The notes below the pieces were generated by a model. The model was not told where the DNA came from. It did no database searches and was given only the letters and a program-made list of their open reading frames with translations. A program made the translations under genes and the position numbers. DNA of 8,019 bases from CADAWZ01 sp045114665 (lineage in GTDB: Bacteria; Vulcanimicrobiota; CADAWZ01). The stretch covers positions 1 to 8,019 of the forward strand of contig JBGUKW010000064.1 in the NCBI GenBank assembly GCA_045114665.1, written 5' to 3'. Positions 1 to 7,100 of the stretch are shown here, in pieces (the stretch's first letter is position 1; every line of letters begins with the position of its first letter).

Positions 1-1
1 C

Positions 2-109
2 AGAGCTGAAGAAGAGAGAATTAGAAGAGAAGAAGAAGAACGCAGAGCTGAAGAAGAGAGAATTAGAAGAGAAGAAGAAGAGCGTAAAGCTGAAGAAATC
101 AGACAAAAG
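2..109 (+). repeat. 42-bp coding tandem repeat (2 near-identical units plus decayed third)
   Basis: Unit 1 (2-43) and unit 2 (44-85) differ at only two bases, both silent third-codon positions (40/82 a to g, 43/85 c to t). A diverged 24-base copy follows (86-109). The unit is exactly 14 codons, so changes in copy number keep the frame. The array probably continues to the left of the window. Confidence 0.93.
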
Positions 110-484
110 ATGGCAAAATATGACAATCTTAGACCAGCATTGTGTGAGGTCATGCAGACAATAGGAAAACATAGAGGAGTCAATTCTGTATTACTTATTG
201 AGAGAGATGGTTTAGAGGTTGCCGCTATAAGTCCAGAACTTGATTATTCACTTTATCCTAAATTTACTTCTGAAGTTCTTGAATTGATTGATTCTCATTA
301 TTCTTCAGGTTCTCCATCTCCGCTTTTATATGCTGTTCTTGAATATAAAGGTGGTCTTATCGCATTGAGAGTTGTAGCTTCTAATTATCTCCTTGCTGTA
401 ATTGCAGGTAGTTCTTCTAACTTTGGTGTTCTTCGTTATAGCATGGAAAAAGTCAGTGAGAGACTTTGTGAAATGCTTGATTAG
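2..484 (+). CDS. Roadblock/LC7 domain protein with charged repeat helix (5' partial)
   Basis: The reading frame is open from base 2, so the gene is cut by the left edge; the ATG at 110 is probably an internal Met. The first 36 codons read as two copies of RAEEERIRREEEER followed by a decayed third copy (KAEEIRQK), which predicts a long, solvent-exposed Glu/Arg helix or coiled coil. From codon 110 about 124 residues form a roadblock/LC7-type domain: a hydrophobic strand VNSVLLIERDGLEVA, a central helix, the paired strands LLYAVLEYKGGLIALRVV and YLLAVIAG, and a C-terminal helix. Such domains dimerise and in bacteria (MglB type) often act on or bind small Ras-like GTPases; no such GTPase is in the window. 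No signal peptide or membrane segment is visible in the part present. No convincing terminator follows. The domain call is from fold pattern only; the partner and role are unknown. Confidence 0.75.
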   Translation, partial: RAEEERIRREEEERRAEEERIRREEEERKAEEIRQKMAKYDNLRPALCEVMQTIGKHRGVNSVLLIERDGLEVAAISPELDYSLYPKFTSEVLELIDSHYSSGSPSPLLYAVLEYKGGLIALRVVASNYLLAVIAGSSSNFGVLRYSMEKVSERLCEMLD

Positions 485-594
485 AAAGTATAGTTTTTAA
501 AAGTTTGTTTATATAAAATAGAATTTATAAATAAGATTTTAGGTACTTTATAAAAAAAATGTTTAGACTTAATTGCTCTTTTATCCATTTAGTC

Positions 595-623
595 TTGACA
601 TCTTGATTATTTTGTACTAAAAT
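595..623 (+). promoter_or_regulatory. Promoter of rplM-rpsI
   Basis: A perfect -35 box TTGACA (595-600) and a -10 box TAAAAT (618-623) lie 17 bases apart. Transcription would start near 630, giving a leader of about 50 bases before the rplM start at 680. A weak CTGT/ACAG pairing is the only structure I see in that leader. It is the best promoter in the window, as expected for ribosomal protein genes. Confidence 0.72.
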
Positions 624-666
624 AGTAACGCTGTAAAATTAAGGACAGTAAAAAATTAGAATTATT

Positions 667-673
667 GGAGGGG
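667..673 (+). promoter_or_regulatory. rplM ribosome binding site (decides the start)
   Basis: The run GGAGGGG lies 6 bases before a TTG at 680. An earlier in-frame TTG at 665 overlaps this site and has no Shine-Dalgarno sequence of its own, so 680 is the better start. Confidence 0.8.
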
Positions 674-679
674 TTTTCT

Positions 680-1108
680 TTGAGTACTCCTGTTGTTAAA
701 GAACAAGATGTTAAAAAGAATTGGTATGTTATAGATGCAACCGACAAAGTAATTGGTAGATTAGCAGTAGAGGTTGCTCGTATATTGACCGGTAAAAAGA
801 AACCTGAATATGTAGATTATATTGATGTTGGCGATTTTGTTGTAATCGTAAATGCTGAAAAAGTAAAATTTACAGGCAACAAATGGAATGATAAGAAATA
901 TTATCGTCATAGTGGTTATCCCGGAGGACTTACCGAAGTTGTAGCAAAGGATATGCTTAAAAAGCATCCTGAGAGAATTATCATTAATGCTGTAAAAGGT
1001 ATGCTTCCTAAGAATAAGCTTCGTGCTTTGAGACTTAAAAAGATGAAAGTCTATACAGGTGCAGAGCATCCTCATGCAGCTCAGAAGCCAGAAAAAATTG
1101 AGTTATAA
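680..1108 (+). CDS. rplM: 50S ribosomal protein L13
   Basis: L13 is a primary 23S rRNA-binding protein needed early in large-subunit assembly. From the TTG start at 680 the product is 142 aa, the usual bacterial length (E. coli L13 is also 142). Family landmarks are WYVIDATDKVIGRLA (15-29), GDFVVIVNAEKV (51-62), the RHSGYPGG loop (76-83), the signature VKGMLPKNKLRALRLKKMKV (105-124) and the tail TGAEHPHAAQKPE (126-138), which looks more like cyanobacterial and plastid L13 than the proteobacterial EHNHAAQQP form. It has its own promoter (595-623). rpsI follows after 20 bases in the conserved L13-S9 pair. A 147-aa version starting at TTG 665 is possible but would overlap the ribosome binding site. 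Confidence 0.97.
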   Translation: MSTPVVKEQDVKKNWYVIDATDKVIGRLAVEVARILTGKKKPEYVDYIDVGDFVVIVNAEKVKFTGNKWNDKKYYRHSGYPGGLTEVVAKDMLKKHPERIIINAVKGMLPKNKLRALRLKKMKVYTGAEHPHAAQKPEKIEL

Positions 1109-1128
1109 GGATTTTGGAGGATATTTAA

Positions 1129-1542
1129 GTGCCTAAAACTAAAAGTTTGCAGAAAGCTGTTTCGTATTATGCAACTGGCAGAAGAAAAACCGCTGTTGCA
1201 AGAGTTTGGATAACTCCTGGAAAAGGTTCTATTGTCATCAATAATAGACCATTGGAGACATATTTTGGACGTAAGGTAATGGAACTTCAAGTTCGCAAAC
1301 CTCTCGAACTCGTTGGACTTCAAGGTAAGTTTGATGTAGTAGCAACTTCTGTCGGAGGTGGTATCTCTGGACAGGCTGGAGCTGTTCGTCATGGTATTTC
1401 AAGAGCTCTCGTAGGTTTTGATGAATCTCTTCGCACTATTCTCAAAAAAGATGGTCTTTTAACTAGAGACCCAAGAGAAAAAGAGAGAAAGAAATATGGT
1501 CGTAAGAGAGCAAGAAAAGGATTCCAGTGGACAAAACGTTAG
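1129..1542 (+). CDS. rpsI: 30S ribosomal protein S9
   Basis: S9 sits in the head of the small subunit, and its C-terminal tail reaches the anticodon stem-loop of P-site tRNA. The start is GTG at 1129 with GGAGG (1116-1120) 8 bases upstream; it lies 20 bases after the rplM stop and is surely co-transcribed. Visible landmarks are YYATGRRKTAVARVW (13-27), the signature GGGISGQAGAVRHGISRAL (76-94), LLTRDPREKERKKYG (110-124) and the basic tail. Length 137 aa is normal. The tail ends FQWTKR; most bacteria end F-S-K-R or Y-S-K-R. The last two residues, Lys-Arg, are kept, so tRNA contact should be intact, but the Trp-Thr is unusual. A hairpin terminator follows (1575-1612). Confidence 0.97.
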   Translation: MPKTKSLQKAVSYYATGRRKTAVARVWITPGKGSIVINNRPLETYFGRKVMELQVRKPLELVGLQGKFDVVATSVGGGISGQAGAVRHGISRALVGFDESLRTILKKDGLLTRDPREKERKKYGRKRARKGFQWTKR

Positions 1543-1557
1543 TCGTTTTTCTATAAA
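1528..1557 (+). promoter_or_regulatory. Possible phnW promoter inside the end of rpsI
   Basis: TGGACA (1528-1533) and TATAAA (1552-1557), each one base off consensus, lie 18 bases apart. A start near 1564 would place the whole 1575-1612 hairpin in the leader of phnW. Such pairs arise by chance in AT-rich DNA, so this is only a candidate. It matters because there is no room for a promoter between the terminator and phnW. Confidence 0.35.
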
Positions 1558-1574
1558 GATTTCTTTTATCAATT

Positions 1575-1612
1575 ACATCCCTCATCTGTAAAAGATGGGG
1601 GTGTTTTGTTTT
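1575..1612 (+). terminator. Rho-independent terminator after rpsI
   Basis: Arms 1575-1587 and 1593-1604 make a 12-bp stem with one bulged T (1578), one T-G pair and a 5-base loop GTAAA. It is followed by TTTTGTTTT. It ends only 14 bases before the phnW ATG, so phnW either depends on read-through or uses the hairpin as an attenuator. Confidence 0.8.
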
Positions 1613-1626
1613 AATGAGGTTATTTT

Positions 1627-2742
1627 ATGAATATAGAAAGAAAAATTTTATTAAATCCTGGACCTGCTACTACTTCTGATTCTGTTAAAATGGCACAAGT
1701 TGTTCCAGATATTTGTCCAAGAGAAAAAGAATTTGGCGATATTATGGAATATATTTCTGTGAATCTTGCAGACATTGTAGCTGATTCAAAGACACATACA
1801 GCGGTATTGCTTGGTGGTTCAGGCACTGCTGGAGTTGAGGCAGTTCTTTCATCAGTAATTGGTGAAAATGAAAGTGTTGTTATTGTAAATAATGGTGCCT
1901 ATGGAAAGAGAATGTGTGAAATTTGCAAAATTCACAAAATAGATTTTGTTGAATATAAAAGTTCGAAAATTGAACAGATAGATTTTAATGATTTTGAGAA
2001 TTTTATAGTTGAACAGAAAAAAATAAAAAATAATTTGAAATATATATCATGTGTTCACAGTGAAACTACTACTGGGCTTCTTACAGATATAAAAAGGGTA
2101 GGGGATTTAGCTAAAAAATATGACATGACTTTGATTGTTGATGCCATGAGTTCTTTTGCTGGTCTTCCTATTAATATGCAGGACATGAATATTTCTTATC
2201 TTGTTGCAAGTGCTAACAAAAATATTCAGGGAATGGCTGGGGTTGTTTTTATTATTGCACCTAAGTCTCTTTTAAGTGATCATGCTCATAAAGCCCCAAG
2301 AACTCTTTATCTCGATATTTTCGCACAGTATGATTATTTTATAAAGACAAAACAGATGAGATTTACCCCACCTGTTCAAACTTTATATGCACTAAAACAG
2401 GCTATAGATGAATTTAAAGAAGAGACTGCAGAAAAGAGATATGCTCGTTATAGAGAAAATTGGAAGACATTGAGAGAAGGTCTTCATAAATTGGGATTAA
2501 AAACACTTGTGAGTGATGAAGACCATTCAAATATAATAACTTCTGTAATTGAACCAACAGATATTAAAGGATATTCTTTTGAAAGCATGCATGACTATCT
2601 GTACAAAAGAAATATAACGATATATCCTGGCAAAATAAGTGATCAAAATACATTTAGAATTGCAAATATCGGAGCGATAGATAAAAAGGATATTCTTTTA
2701 TTTTTAGGTGAATTGAAGAATTATTTTGAATCTTTAAAATAA
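1627..2742 (+). CDS. phnW: 2-aminoethylphosphonate--pyruvate aminotransferase
   Basis: PLP enzyme of the class V aminotransferase fold; the family interconverts 2-aminoethylphosphonate plus pyruvate with phosphonoacetaldehyde plus L-alanine in the cytoplasm. The 371-aa length fits PhnW. Motifs: LLNPGPATTS (8-17), phosphate-cup GGSGTAGVEA (63-72), NNGAYGKR (88-95), HSETTTGLL (144-152), VDAMSSF (171-177) with Asp172 for the PLP ring nitrogen, ASANKNIQGMAG (194-205) with Lys198 as Schiff-base lysine, FTPPVQTLYAL (246-256), YPGKIS (333-338) and FRIANIG (343-349) with Arg344 for substrate binding. These fit PhnW better than alanine- or serine-glyoxylate aminotransferases. The start is ATG with GAGG (1616-1619) 7 bases upstream. 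No phosphonatase (phnX), PEP mutase or phosphonopyruvate decarboxylase gene is in the window, so catabolism versus synthesis of aminoethylphosphonate cannot be decided. Confidence 0.88.
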   Translation: MNIERKILLNPGPATTSDSVKMAQVVPDICPREKEFGDIMEYISVNLADIVADSKTHTAVLLGGSGTAGVEAVLSSVIGENESVVIVNNGAYGKRMCEICKIHKIDFVEYKSSKIEQIDFNDFENFIVEQKKIKNNLKYISCVHSETTTGLLTDIKRVGDLAKKYDMTLIVDAMSSFAGLPINMQDMNISYLVASANKNIQGMAGVVFIIAPKSLLSDHAHKAPRTLYLDIFAQYDYFIKTKQMRFTPPVQTLYALKQAIDEFKEETAEKRYARYRENWKTLREGLHKLGLKTLVSDEDHSNIITSVIEPTDIKGYSFESMHDYLYKRNITIYPGKISDQNTFRIANIGAIDKKDILLFLGELKNYFESLK

Positions 2743-2765
2743 TTTTGTAGGGTATTTGAGTAAGT

Positions 2766-2798
2766 GAAGCTATGTTCGGCTAAAGATCGAACATCTTC
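2766..2798 (+). promoter_or_regulatory. Hairpin in phnW / flavin reductase intergenic leader
   Basis: ATGTTCG (2772-2778) and CGAACAT (2788-2794) pair perfectly around a 9-base loop. Outside them GAAG (2766-2769) pairs with CTTC (2795-2798), leaving a two-base bulge. No T-run follows, so it is not a standard terminator. It could be a processing site, a protein-binding site or a cis-regulatory leader. It matches no riboswitch I recognise. Confidence 0.5.
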
Positions 2799-2850
2799 TT
2801 GATTGGAAAGTGGCTGTAAAAAAAGTCTTTTTATTTGTTATAAATTTAGT

Positions 2851-2855
2851 GAGGG
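2851..2855 (+). promoter_or_regulatory. Flavin reductase gene ribosome binding site (decides the start)
   Basis: GAGGG lies 7 bases before ATG 2863. The frame is open further up to a TTG at 2803, but that codon has no Shine-Dalgarno site, and the residues between do not look like the family's N-terminus. Confidence 0.75.
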
Positions 2856-2862
2856 ATTTGTT

Positions 2863-3456
2863 ATGGCTAAAAAAGAATTGAAGTTACATTCGGTAGTTTC
2901 TCCTACAGAGACAGTTATTGTATCGGCTTATGATAAAGATGGTAAAGCGGAAGCCTGTACATTAGCATTTTATATGGTGAGCAGTCATAAACCACCTTGT
3001 GTAACTATAGCAATTAATGCTACACAAAAAAGAAAAACACTTGCAAGTATGTTGGAACATAAAGCGTTTGTGTTGAGTTTTCCAAACATAGACCAAGTGA
3101 GAGAAGCAGACTATCTTGGTGTTGAATCTGGTTATAATGCTGATAAATTAAAAAATGTTGGCTTGACAGTAAGCAATGCAAAGACTGTCTATGCTCCGAT
3201 TATCAATGAGATGCTTTTATCTTTAGAATGTGAAATTGTCAATACTGTTACTGTTGGAAGCCACATGCAGGTAACAGGAGAAGTAAAACGTATCCTTGCT
3301 GATGAGTCAATATTAAATGAAAAAGATAAGATTGTCTTGGAAAAATTAAAACCAATTATCTATGATGAGGAACAAGTAAGATATCTTGCTATAGGTGAAG
3401 AAATTTCTGATGCATTCACGATAGGGATAGAGTTAAAGCAAAACCTCAGAAAATGA
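2863..3456 (+). CDS. Flavin reductase / flavoredoxin-like FMN-binding protein
   Basis: The 197-aa product matches the flavin reductase-like, FMN-binding split-barrel family: small flavoproteins that reduce flavin with NAD(P)H, or carry electrons as flavoredoxins in anaerobes. Landmarks are VVSPTETVIVSAYDKDGK (N-terminal strands), EACTLAFYMVSSHKPPCVTIAI (where the FMN phosphate and ring usually bind), the helix KTLASMLEHKAFVLSFP, DYLGVESGYNADKL, and the later strands LECEIVNTVTVGSHMQVTGEV. No signal peptide or membrane segment is visible. It lies 120 bases after phnW on the same strand with a hairpin between, so co-transcription is possible but not shown, and a link to phosphonate metabolism is not supported. 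The exact electron donor and acceptor cannot be read from sequence. Confidence 0.82.
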   Translation: MAKKELKLHSVVSPTETVIVSAYDKDGKAEACTLAFYMVSSHKPPCVTIAINATQKRKTLASMLEHKAFVLSFPNIDQVREADYLGVESGYNADKLKNVGLTVSNAKTVYAPIINEMLLSLECEIVNTVTVGSHMQVTGEVKRILADESILNEKDKIVLEKLKPIIYDEEQVRYLAIGEEISDAFTIGIELKQNLRK

Positions 3457-3604
3457 AAATTAATAATTATATATTCTCCAATGGCAAAAAATAAAAATAT
3501 CAAAAAAAGAACAGAAAAACATATAATAAAATCAACAGATAAATAAATTTAGAGGCATTACGGTGCTTTTCGGTAAACAAAAGAAAATAAAGACAAATAA
3601 AATT

Positions 3605-3643
3605 AAAAAAGTTCCTCTTGTAAATTACGAGAGGAACTTTTTT
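3605..3643. terminator. Bidirectional terminator between convergent genes
   Basis: A near-perfect 18-bp hairpin: AAAAAAGTTCCTCT pairs with AGAGGAACTTTTTT, the stem continues through TGTA/TACG-type pairs, and the loop is 3 bases. With an A6 run on one side and a T6 run on the other, it presents a U-tract in both directions. It can therefore end the flavin reductase transcript (+) and the dnaE-GGDEF transcript (-). The 148 bases before it (3457-3604) are A-rich, and I see no supported gene in them. Confidence 0.9.
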
Positions 3644-3650
3644 ATTGTTT

Positions 3651-4124
3651 TTAAAAATCGTCGTCATCTTCAAAAACTGGATTAACTTCTGAAGAATCAA
3701 GATATTGAATAAGAGTTTTTCTATCAATTCCATTTACAGGAAATTGAGCTATTTTATAATCAAGAACAGCAGAAAATTTTTCATTTGAATCAAGATGTGT
3801 AAAAACATATCCGTCAAAAATATTTTTAATCTTTTTAGCAAAAACACTTGAATCAATAGATTCAAAATCTGGCATAAAAATTATAATTCCACTGCCACGC
3901 CTACCGATAACATCTTGTTCTCTCACATTCATTCTCACAATATTTGCAAGTTGTTTTAAAACAAGATACTGCATATCATTAAAAGATTCCCTCTGTATTG
4001 TTTTAGATAAAAAACACAAAGAAAAAATTCTTCCTTGATATTTTGACAAAGACTCATCTAAAAATTCATTAAAAGAAGCTTCAGAATAAAACTTAGTCAA
4101 TTTATCCATTACGATATTTTTCAT
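3651..4124 (-). CDS. Degenerate GGDEF-domain protein lacking the GGDEF motif
   Basis: The 157-aa product is a lone GGDEF-type domain. Typical stretches are recognisable: MDKLTKFYSEASFNEFL (6-22; family DPLTGLYNRRAFNE), a helix ending REQDVIGRRG (68-77), and AQFPVNGIDRKTLIQYLD (126-143; family AQYP-DG-D-TLL--AD). The catalytic GGDEF is replaced by GSGII (77-81) and the first metal-binding DxD region by LCFLSKT, so it should not make c-di-GMP. An RxxD pair (Arg68, Asp71) sits exactly five residues before the motif, where the inhibitory c-di-GMP site of active enzymes lies. There is no sensor or membrane part; the C-terminus is EDDDDF. The start ATG 4124 has AAAGGTG at the right distance; GTG 4136 is possible but overlaps that site. 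It follows dnaE by 15 bases and is probably translated from the same message. Confidence 0.75.
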   Translation of the reverse strand: MKNIVMDKLTKFYSEASFNEFLDESLSKYQGRIFSLCFLSKTIQRESFNDMQYLVLKQLANIVRMNVREQDVIGRRGSGIIIFMPDFESIDSSVFAKKIKNIFDGYVFTHLDSNEKFSAVLDYKIAQFPVNGIDRKTLIQYLDSSEVNPVFEDDDDF

Positions 4125-4133
4125 AAAAATTTT

Positions 4134-4140
4134 CACCTTT
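4134..4140 (-). promoter_or_regulatory. Ribosome binding site of GGDEF-like gene, overlapping dnaE stop
   Basis: AAAGGTG on the minus strand lies 9 bases before ATG 4124, and its first A is the last base of the dnaE TAA stop. The layout suggests that ribosomes ending dnaE help start the next gene. Confidence 0.6.
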
Positions 4141-7100
4141 TAATTCAAAATTTTAACTGTTTTATTACCCATTAACTTCTCTACTTTATCTCTAAATTCC
4201 TTTGAACCATCAACTTTATACCTATTACCTGCTTCTATAGAAGTCATTCCTCCAGGTGTTGAAATCTCTATATATAGAGGCATATTTCCAAAATGTTCAA
4301 CAACAATTTCTTTCAATTTTATTAAATTAGAACCTGTCTCATTTGTAACTTTTACAAGACAGCCAAATCTTTTTGTATTAGAAGCATTATTTTTTAAATA
4401 TTCCTCTGCATCTGCAGAATCAAGTGGAGTAGCCTCTTCTACAATCAATTTAACTTTTCTCTTCTTGCTTTCTGATTCTGAATCTTCATCATCTGAATCT
4501 GTCGAATAATCCATATCATCTTCTTCAACATCAACTTTCCCCTTCAATATAACAGGTAATTCCTGTTGCAATTTACCTTTGCAATTTTCATATTGTTTTG
4601 GATAAATTACAAATTCGATAGAACCTGTAAAATCTTCAAGGACTCCACTTGCCATACCCTGATTTTTCTTTGTCAACAAATCTTTATATTTAGTGAGAAT
4701 ACCACCACACATTACTCTGCTACCACTTGACATTACATGCAAAGTAGAACATGTTACAGGAATTTTACCTGAATCAAACATATATCTAAATCTTTCAAGT
4801 GGATGTCCAGTTACATAAGCACCAAGCAACTCTTTTTCATATTCAAGTTTTACTTCATCAGGATATTCAGGATATTTTTTCAATTCAAATAGTGAAAAAT
4901 CTTTTTCAACTGAAGGCAAATCAAATAGCGAAATCTGACCACTTGTTTTTTCTCTTGTTGACTTTGTTGCAAATCCAGTTATAAAATCGACATTTTCAGC
5001 TATAGTCCTTCTTGTTTCACCCAAAGAATCAAAAGCACCACTACGAGCAAAATTTTCAATTATCTTTTTATTTATAGCAGAAGAAGCCTTTGTAACAAAA
5101 TCTTCAAAACTTTTAAACTCCCCTACCCTATCTCTTATCTCAATAATTGAATCAACAGAATTTTGACCAATTCCCCTAATAGCACATAGACCAAATCTAA
5201 TATCTTTGTCATCAACAGTAAAAAATGTACCACTTTTATTTATATCAGGTTGCAAAATCTTGATGTTCATCTTTTTACACTCATCAATAATTTGACTAAG
5301 CCTATCAAGGTCATCACTCTTTCTTGTTAAAAGTGCTGTCATATATTCAACAGGATATTTAACTTTTAACCAAGCCGTATAGTATGCGACAAGTCCATAA
5401 GCTACAGTATGTGATTTATTAAAACCATATTCTGCAAAGCCTTCCATATAATCCCAAATCTTAGAAGAAATAGCCTTATCTATATTATTTTTACTACAGC
5501 CATCCATAAAATGGTCTTTGTATTTCAACATAACATCGAGCTTTTTCTTACCCATTGCCTTACGCAAATTATCAGCTTCTGCCATTGTAAATCCTGCAAG
5601 GTTGTTTGCAATTTGCATGACCTGTTCCTGATAGACAATAACTCCGTAAGTCTCTTTCAATATTGGTTCAAGCATTGGGTGCAAATATTCAACTTCTTTT
5701 CTTCCATGCCTACATTGAATAAATGTATCGACCATTCCAGTTTTCAATGGTCCAGGTCTAAACAAAGCACAAATTGCGACAATATCTTCAAATCTACTAG
5801 GCTGTAATGCCTTTAAATATTTTTGCATACCCGCACTTTCAAGCTGGAAAACTCCAACTGTCTTTGCTTCAGACAACAATTTATACACTTCTGGGTCATC
5901 AAGTGTAAGCTCATGAAAATCAATGTTGATTCCCTTTTTCTTTAAAATCTTTAAGCAGATGTCAATAATTGTGAGGTTTTCGAGTCCCAAAAAGTCCATT
6001 TTTACAAGCCCAATATGTTCTACACAGTTTTTGTCATATTCAGAAACTGTTTCGCCATTGTTCATCTTTTTTAATGGAACTGTCTGAGCAAGTGGCTCTT
6101 TTGAAATGAGAACACCTGCAGCATGTATAGAATCCTGTCTGACAAGACCTTCAATTTTCTTTGCAGTGTCTATTATTTCTCTTACTTCATTGTCTCCGTC
6201 ATAGAGGTCTTTTAATTCCTTCGAAGGTGGTATAGCATTTTTAGGATTTCCATTTATTGCCTCATCAAGTGTTTTTGCAGTTGCAGGTATCAATTTAGAA
6301 ATCATATTCACTTTTTGTAAAGGAACACCAAGAACTCTTCCAACATCTTTTACAGCAGCCTTAGCCAACATTCTATTAAATGTTGCAATCTGAGAGACTT
6401 TGTCTGCTCCGTATTTTTGAGTAACATATTTGATTATCTCTCCCCTTTTCTCAACACAGAAATCTGTATCAACATCAGGCATGCTTACTCTTCCTGGGTT
6501 TAAAAAACGCTCAAAGAGAAGTTTAAATCTCAGAGGCTCAACATCTGTCATTCCAATCAAATATGCAACAATACTGCCTGCCGCACTTCCTCTACCTGGA
6601 CCAACAGGAATATCATGCTCTCTTGCATAATTTATGAAATCCCAAACGATCAAGAAATATGATGAAAATCCCATTTTAGAGATAACACCGAGTTCATAGT
6701 TCATTCTGTTTAAAACTTCATCAGTTACTTCATGGTATCTTTTAGGCAATCCTTGTTCGCATAAATAACGCAGATATGAATCAGGAGTATAACCTTCAGG
6801 GAGGGCAAAATCAGGAAAATGTAGTGTGTTAAAATCTATCTCAACATGACAACGAGAAGCAATTTCAGAAGTAATATAAACTGCCTCAGGCATATCAGGA
6901 AATGCTTTTAACATCTCTTCCTTGCTTTTTAAATAAAATTCTGCAGGAAGATTTCCCATTCTATTTGGATCGTTTAAAAGTTTGTTCATTTGAATACACA
7001 TCTGAACTTCATGGGCCAGGGCATCATCTTTATTTAGATAGTGGACATCATTTGTAGCAACACATTTTATGTCCATTTTTTTTGCCAAATTTATCAAAAG

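Noticed and set aside
485..594. Terminator after the roadblock gene
   Set aside because: Only weak AT-only pairings (such as TTTATA/TATAAA) are present, with no GC stem before a T-run.
2803..2862. 20-residue N-terminal extension of the flavin reductase from a TTG start
   Set aside because: There is no SD site for TTG 2803, while ATG 2863 has a good one and gives a family-like N-terminus.
3481..3546. 21-codon frame starting MAKNKNIKKRTEK, just after the flavin reductase gene
   Set aside because: It has no Shine-Dalgarno site, its Lys-rich composition is what A-rich DNA gives by chance, and it resembles no known family.
3563..3685. GTG-started 40-codon plus-strand frame (begins VLFGKQKKIK) with AGAGG 7 bases upstream
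   Set aside because: It runs straight through the strong terminator hairpin and into the antisense of the GGDEF-like gene. The SD match alone is not enough.
3500..3733. 77-aa hydrophobic minus-strand frame
   Set aside because: It overlaps the end of the GGDEF-like gene in another frame and crosses the bidirectional terminator; its Phe/Leu/Ile content comes from reading A-rich DNA in antisense.
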